From contig JAFYBI010000394.1 in NCBI GenBank assembly GCA_017540285.1, positions 1 through 10,398 of the forward strand: 10,398 nt of DNA, written 5' to 3'. The DNA is from Clostridia bacterium (GTDB taxonomy: Bacteria; Bacillota; Clostridia; Oscillospirales; CAG-272). A program made the translations under genes and the position numbers. The notes below the pieces were generated by a model. The model saw only the letters and a list, made by a program, of their open reading frames with translations, ran no database searches and was not told the DNA's origin. This document shows, piece after piece, positions 6,706-10,398 of the stretch (position 1 is the first letter of the stretch; each line of letters begins with the position of its first letter).

Positions 6706-6759
6706 CGCCCAAGGTATGCTGCCCGAGAACCATGTTCGCCGGAAAGGAGGAGAGAGACC

Positions 6760-7374
6760 ATGAAAGACGCGGAGCTTGTATACAGCGCGCTCGTCGTGTC
6801 CCCGCCGGGGAAGGTTTCGGACGCGCTGACGGAGCTTTTGCCCGAGGCGCGGTGCACGCCGGTCAAGACGGTGACGGACGCCGCGTCCGCGAGACGTCTC
6901 CTCGCGGAAATCGAAACCGATTTCGTCTTCGTCAACTCCCCCCTGCCGGATGAAAACGGCGTCCGGTTCGCCGGAGAACTCACGGAATCGGGCGGGACGG
7001 TGGTGCTGCTCCTCGTGCGGGCGGAGTCGCTCGGCGAGATCGACGAACGCGTCAGCCGCCGCGGCGTCTTCACCCTTTCGAAGCCGACGTCGAAGCCGGC
7101 GCTCGCCGAGGCGGTCCGGTGGATGCGGGCGGCCAGGGAACGTCTGCGGCGCTCCGAGAAGAAGACGCTGACGCTTGAGGAGAAAATGGCGGAGATCCGG
7201 CTTGTCAACCGGGCGAAATGGGCGCTGATCGCCTCCCGCGGGATGGACGAGGCCGAGGCCCACCGGTGGATCGAAAAGCAGGCGATGGACCGTTCGGTGA
7301 CGCGGGGGGAGATCGCCGCGGAAATCATACGGGACAGCGACAGTCAGCAGGGAAAGGAAAGCAGTCATGGATAA
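6760..7374 (+). CDS. ANTAR-domain antiterminator with pseudo-receiver domain
   Basis: This 204-aa protein has an N-terminal CheY-like domain (about 8-125), a charged linker helix and a C-terminal ANTAR RNA-binding domain (about 140-192: LVNRAKWALIASRGMDEAEAHRWI, then AMD and EIAAEII in the usual order). ANTAR proteins bind paired hairpins in nascent RNA and prevent termination. The receiver lacks the phosphorylation residues. Asn59 (FVFVNSPLP) replaces the phosphoacceptor Asp, and the acidic pair after strand 1 reads Ser14-Pro15. Lys108 in LSKP is retained. Control is therefore probably by partner or ligand binding, as with the pseudo-receiver AmiR. AAAGGAGG at 6743-6750 supports the start. 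The 3' end overlaps guaA by eight bases. Clostridia are known to carry ANTAR nitrogen regulators (NitR/GlnR) beside glnA, which matches this context; the link to the adjacent GS-like protein is inference. Confidence 0.9.
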   Translation: MKDAELVYSALVVSPPGKVSDALTELLPEARCTPVKTVTDAASARRLLAEIETDFVFVNSPLPDENGVRFAGELTESGGTVVLLLVRAESLGEIDERVSRRGVFTLSKPTSKPALAEAVRWMRAARERLRRSEKKTLTLEEKMAEIRLVNRAKWALIASRGMDEAEAHRWIEKQAMDRSVTRGEIAAEIIRDSDSQQGKESSHG

Positions 7375-8896
7375 GATCCTCGTGCTCGATTTCGGCGGGC
7401 AGTACAACCAGCTCATCGCGCGGCGCGTGCGGGAACAGCATGTCTACGCCGAGATCCGGTCCTGCCAAACGCCGGTTGAGGAGATCCGAAAGGCCGGTTA
7501 CAGCGGCATCATCTTCACGGGCGGACCGAATTCGGTCTACGATCCCGCGTCCCCGCGATGCGGCCGGGAGGTGCTGGAACTCGGGATCCCCGTCCTCGGG
7601 ATCTGCTACGGGTGTCAGCTCATGGCCGTGCTCGAGGGGGGAGAGGTCGTCTCGGCGGGCGCGGTGTCGGAGTACGGCAAGGCGGAGCTTACGCATACGG
7701 GATCGCCGCTGTTCGAGGACGTTCCCGCGGTCTCGGCCGTCTGGATGAGCCACACGGACTATGTGAAGACCGTTCCCACGGGATTTTCCGTGACCGGAGT
7801 GACCCCGAGCTGTCCCGCCGCGGCCATCGCGGACGAAGAACGGCGGCTGTACGGCGTGCAGTTCCACCCCGAGGTGATGCACACGGCGTATGGGAAGACC
7901 ATGCTCCGAAACTTCCTCTTCCGCATCTCCGGCTGCGCCGGGGACTGGACGATGGAGGATTTCGTCCGCGCATCCGTAGAGAAATATCAAAAAGAACTCG
8001 CCGGGAAGCGGGTCCTCTGCGCTCTGTCGGGCGGGGTGGACTCCTCCGTCGCGGCGGTGCTGCTGCATCGGGCGGTCGGCGAGCGGCTGACGTGCGTCTT
8101 CGTCGATCACGGCCTTCTGCGCAAGGACGAGGGCGATCTCGTCGAGCGGACCTTCCGGGAGAAGTTCGAGATGAACATCGTCCGGGTGAACGCCGGGGAG
8201 CGGTTTCTCGCGAAGCTCGCCGGGGTGACGGAGCCGGAGAAGAAGCGCAAGATCATCGGCGAGGAATTCATCCGGGTGTTCGAGGAAGAGGCGAAGAAGA
8301 TCGGGTATGTCCACGTGCTCGTACAGGGGACGATCTATCCGGATGTCGTGGAAAGCGGCGTCGGCGAGGCGGCTACGATCAAGAGCCATCACAACGTCGG
8401 GGGCCTGCCCTCGGTGATCGATTTCGACGAGATCGTGGAGCCCCTGCGGCTGCTCTTCAAGGACGAGGTGCGCGCGGCGGGGCTGGAGCTCGGGATCCCG
8501 TACGAGCTCGTCTGGCGGCAGCCGTTCCCGGGCCCGGGGCTGGCGATCCGCGTGCTCGGCGAGGTGACGGAGGAAAAGCTCGCGGTGCTCCGGGAGTGCG
8601 ACGCGATCTTCCGGGAGGAGGTCCTCGCGGCGGGGCTGGAGCGGACGACGAAGCAGTATTTCGCGGTGCTGACCGACAGCCGCACGGTCGGGGTGATGGG
8701 CGACGCGCGGACCTACGGCTGCACGGTCGCACTCCGGGCGGTGGATACCGACGACTTCATGACCGCCGACTGGTCACGCCTGCCGTACGACGTCCTCGCG
8801 AAGGCCTCGAACCGGATCACGAACGAGGTGCGCACCGTCAGCCGCGTGGTGTACGACATCACGTCGAAGCCCCCGGCAACGGTGGAGTGGGAATGA
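7367..8896 (+). CDS. guaA: GMP synthase (glutamine-hydrolysing)
   Basis: GuaA aminates XMP to GMP using ATP and ammonia released from glutamine. The 509-aa protein is full length. The class I glutamine amidotransferase domain shows LDFGGQYNQLIARR (7-20), TGGPNSVYDP (51-60), the nucleophile Cys80 in GICYGCQ, and VQFHPEV with His167 and Glu169. The ATP-pyrophosphatase domain has the PP-loop SGGVDSS (221-227). The dimerisation domain has FPGPGLAIRVLGE and ends in the family-typical VVYDITSKPPATVEWE. All catalytic residues appear intact. The ATG overlaps the stop of the ANTAR gene by eight bases, with AAGGA at 7354-7358 inside that gene, implying translational coupling between the regulator and a glutamine-consuming enzyme. 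The stop overlaps the next ATG by four bases. Confidence 0.98.
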   Translation: MDKILVLDFGGQYNQLIARRVREQHVYAEIRSCQTPVEEIRKAGYSGIIFTGGPNSVYDPASPRCGREVLELGIPVLGICYGCQLMAVLEGGEVVSAGAVSEYGKAELTHTGSPLFEDVPAVSAVWMSHTDYVKTVPTGFSVTGVTPSCPAAAIADEERRLYGVQFHPEVMHTAYGKTMLRNFLFRISGCAGDWTMEDFVRASVEKYQKELAGKRVLCALSGGVDSSVAAVLLHRAVGERLTCVFVDHGLLRKDEGDLVERTFREKFEMNIVRVNAGERFLAKLAGVTEPEKKRKIIGEEFIRVFEEEAKKIGYVHVLVQGTIYPDVVESGVGEAATIKSHHNVGGLPSVIDFDEIVEPLRLLFKDEVRAAGLELGIPYELVWRQPFPGPGLAIRVLGEVTEEKLAVLRECDAIFREEVLAAGLERTTKQYFAVLTDSRTVGVMGDARTYGCTVALRAVDTDDFMTADWSRLPYDVLAKASNRITNEVRTVSRVVYDITSKPPATVEWE

Positions 8897-9504
8897 CGCC
8901 GACGGCATACTGGACGCACAACACCGCGTATCACCCGTGGATTCTGCGGCGCGTGCGGGGCAGGGGACGCATCCTCGACGTCGGCTGCGGAGACGGTCTG
9001 CTCATCGAACGCGCGGCGCCCGTCTGCGGGCAGGTGACGGGGATCGAGCCGCATTCGGACGCGGCGCGGCGCGCGCGGGAACGTCTTGCCCGCACGGAAA
9101 ACGCCGCGGTGATCGAAGGAGACTTTTTCGGAACAGCCCTTCCCGCCGGGTCGTTTGACGCCGTGGTTTTCGCGGCCTCCCTGCATCACATGGACGAGGA
9201 GGCGGCGCTCCTCCGCGCGAAGGAGCTGCTCGCCCCGGGCGGGATCCTGCTTGTCGTCGGCCTGACGAAGCCGGCCGGGGCGGCCGATGTTCTCGTCGAA
9301 GCGGCGCGGGTGATTCCGGCGAAGATCGGATCGGTCCTGCACGGCGAGCGGCGCGGCGGCGAGATCGGCGTCCCGACAAAGTCTCCCGCGCATACGACCG
9401 CCGAGCTGCGCAGGATCTGCATGCGGACGCTCCCGGGCGTGAAATTCCGCCGTGGCCTGTACTACCGGGTCCTCGCGGAATGGGAGAAACGGGCGCGGCT
9501 CTGA
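8893..9504 (+). CDS. Class I SAM-dependent methyltransferase
   Basis: This 203-aa protein starts at the ATG at 8893, which overlaps the guaA stop as ATGA; a longer in-frame extension upstream is only a shadow inside guaA. It has the Rossmann-type methyltransferase core: motif I ILDVGCGDG (27-35), an acidic strand 2 end GIEPH, VIEGDFF (motif II area) and FDAVVFAASLHHMDE (motif IV area), followed by LAPGGILLVVG. The YWTHNTAYHPWI start and the WEK near the C-terminus resemble a widespread Firmicutes small-molecule methyltransferase family. The substrate is unknown. The overlap suggests it is translated from the guaA message, but a link to purine metabolism is not shown by sequence. Confidence 0.88.
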   Translation: MTPTAYWTHNTAYHPWILRRVRGRGRILDVGCGDGLLIERAAPVCGQVTGIEPHSDAARRARERLARTENAAVIEGDFFGTALPAGSFDAVVFAASLHHMDEEAALLRAKELLAPGGILLVVGLTKPAGAADVLVEAARVIPAKIGSVLHGERRGGEIGVPTKSPAHTTAELRRICMRTLPGVKFRRGLYYRVLAEWEKRARL

Positions 9505-9508
9505 ACCG

Positions 9509-9552
9509 ACGCCCCGGAGAGCGCATGCGGGCCGGACGGGGCGTTCCGTCCG
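9509..9552 (+). repeat. Two mutually exclusive hairpins between the methyltransferase and phosphotransferase genes
   Basis: CGGACGG at 9533-9539 pairs perfectly with CCGTCCG at 9546-9552 around a 6-base loop, followed by only three T residues, so it is at best a weak terminator. ACGCCCC at 9509-9515 pairs perfectly with GGGGCGT at 9538-9544, which overlaps the first stem, so only one can form. No promoter is visible in this 80-base gap, so the downstream gene probably depends on read-through. Confidence 0.4.
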
Positions 9553-9584
9553 TTTGGGACAGGATGGAGAGACGGGAGGACAAG

Positions 9585-10398
9585 ATGGAACGATCCGCGA
9601 TTCTGGCCGCGCTGCCGACGCTCCTGCGGGAGCGGTACGGGAGGGAAGACTTGTCCCTGCGGCTCCTGCGCGAGGGCGGCGGACAGACGTATCTGGCCGA
9701 GGGCGGGGAAAAGCTCCTCGTCAAGGTGATCGGACCCGCGTTTGCCGCCACGGCCCGGCAGTCCGTCTCGATCATGCGTTTTCTGGAAGAGCGGGGATTC
9801 CCCGTCCCGCAGACCGTCCTGACGCGCTCCGGCGAGGCGATGACGGAGCTTCCCACCGACGACGGGAACCGCCTCGTCACGGTGCAGGCATTCATCGAAG
9901 GGGACGAACCCGATCTGACCAAAAGAGCGGAGGACGTCGGCGCGCTCGTCGGGCGGCTGCACAATCTGCTCGCACAGTTCCCCGGCGAGGTGACCGAACA
10001 CGGAAAGTCGTTCTTCATCGGGCGGTATCTCGATTTCCTCCGCCGGAAGGGTTATCCCCGGCTGGAAGAATACGAAGAACTGGGCGAGCGTCTCTGGCGG
10101 CGGGTCGAAGATCAGTGTCCGGCAGTCTGCAACGGGGATCTCCACCGGGGCAACCTCCTCGAGGACGGGGACGGGCAGATTTTCGTGCTGGACTTCGACA
10201 CCGTGTGCCGCGCGCCGGTGCTGTTCGACGTGTCGGTGATGTGCGACATGACGGACTATTTTCACTTGCGGGAAGCGGACATCGATACCGCGAGCGCAGT
10301 GTACGAGCGGTTTCTCGCGGGCTACGGCGGCGTCCGCGCGCTGGATCCGGCCGAGCGGCGGTCTTTTTGCGACTGGGCCGCGATCCGGCACTTCCAGC
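9585..10398 (+). CDS. APH-family phosphotransferase, 5' part
   Basis: The frame is open from the ATG at 9585 to the window end (271 whole codons seen). GGGAGG just upstream (GGAGG at 9575-9579, five-base spacer) is a strong ribosome site. The fold is the aminoglycoside phosphotransferase/choline-kinase type: a Gly-rich LREGGGQTYLAEG strand pair near 28-40, LLVKV with the likely ATP-binding Lys47, then the Brenner-like catalytic loop CNGDLHRGNLL (about 183-193) with Asp, His and Asn as expected, and VLDFDTV (about 203-209) for the metal-binding Asp. Relatives phosphorylate small hydroxyl compounds such as choline, thiamine, homoserine, sugars or aminoglycosides. I cannot choose the substrate, and nothing here specifically indicates antibiotic resistance. 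The C-terminus is missing. Confidence 0.88.
   Translation, partial: MERSAILAALPTLLRERYGREDLSLRLLREGGGQTYLAEGGEKLLVKVIGPAFAATARQSVSIMRFLEERGFPVPQTVLTRSGEAMTELPTDDGNRLVTVQAFIEGDEPDLTKRAEDVGALVGRLHNLLAQFPGEVTEHGKSFFIGRYLDFLRRKGYPRLEEYEELGERLWRRVEDQCPAVCNGDLHRGNLLEDGDGQIFVLDFDTVCRAPVLFDVSVMCDMTDYFHLREADIDTASAVYERFLAGYGGVRALDPAERRSFCDWAAIRHFQ

Noticed and set aside
5521..7416. 631-codon minus-strand open frame opposite the GS-like and ANTAR genes
   Set aside because: Arg-rich shadow of two clearly recognisable plus-strand genes.
7558..8892. Long upstream extension of the methyltransferase frame within guaA
   Set aside because: It is the shadow frame of guaA; the ATGA overlap at 8893 gives the natural start and normal length.
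9585..10398. Aminoglycoside resistance gene
   Set aside because: The motifs show only the broad APH fold; the setting is a housekeeping cluster and many relatives are metabolic kinases.

Overview
The window is dense, GC-rich bacterial chromosome (roughly two thirds G+C by eye). Strong Shine-Dalgarno sites, tightly packed operons, two near-consensus sigma-70-type promoters, and the particular PurA and short glutamine-synthetase-type proteins suggest a GC-rich member of the Clostridia, probably an uncultured gut or rumen lineage. This assignment is inferred from protein flavour only. I see no phage, IS element, CRISPR array, tRNA or rRNA.

Layout. (1) 1-726, plus strand: the 3' part of a GH4 NAD-dependent glycosidase, followed by a hairpin terminator shared with the convergent operon. 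(2) 826-3701, minus strand: a two-gene operon with a 4-nt ATGA overlap. It encodes a large cytosolic TIM-barrel glycosidase-like protein (GH27/GH36-like, with a discoidin-like module) and a small metallo-beta-lactamase-fold hydrolase. It is driven by a clear promoter at 3737-3765, with an inverted repeat over the predicted start site that could be an operator. (3) 3766-3940: a divergent intergenic region with no gene, containing GC-rich inverted repeats. (4) From 3941, plus strand: a perfect-consensus promoter (TTGACA-17-TATAAT), a structured leader that looks like an attenuator, and then purA, a glutamine-synthetase-like gene, an ANTAR antiterminator-type regulator, guaA, a SAM-dependent methyltransferase and an APH-family phosphotransferase (cut by the window end). 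The regulator and guaA overlap by 8 nt; guaA and the methyltransferase overlap by 4 nt.

How the genes fit together. PurA and GuaA are the enzymes that commit IMP/XMP to AMP and GMP, and GuaA consumes glutamine. Between them sit a glutamine-synthetase homologue and an RNA-binding ANTAR regulator. Both appear degenerate at their classical active sites. The GS-like protein has Gln, Thr and Lys where three metal-binding glutamates are expected. The regulator has Asn at the phosphoacceptor position and no acidic pocket. My main hypothesis is that the pair is a non-catalytic sensor plus phosphorylation-independent antiterminator, comparable in logic to AmiC/AmiR, linking glutamine or nucleotide status to transcription through structured leaders such as those before purA (3977-4083) and before the GS-like gene (5365-5538). 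The residue changes and inverted repeats are visible in the sequence; the regulatory circuit is inference.
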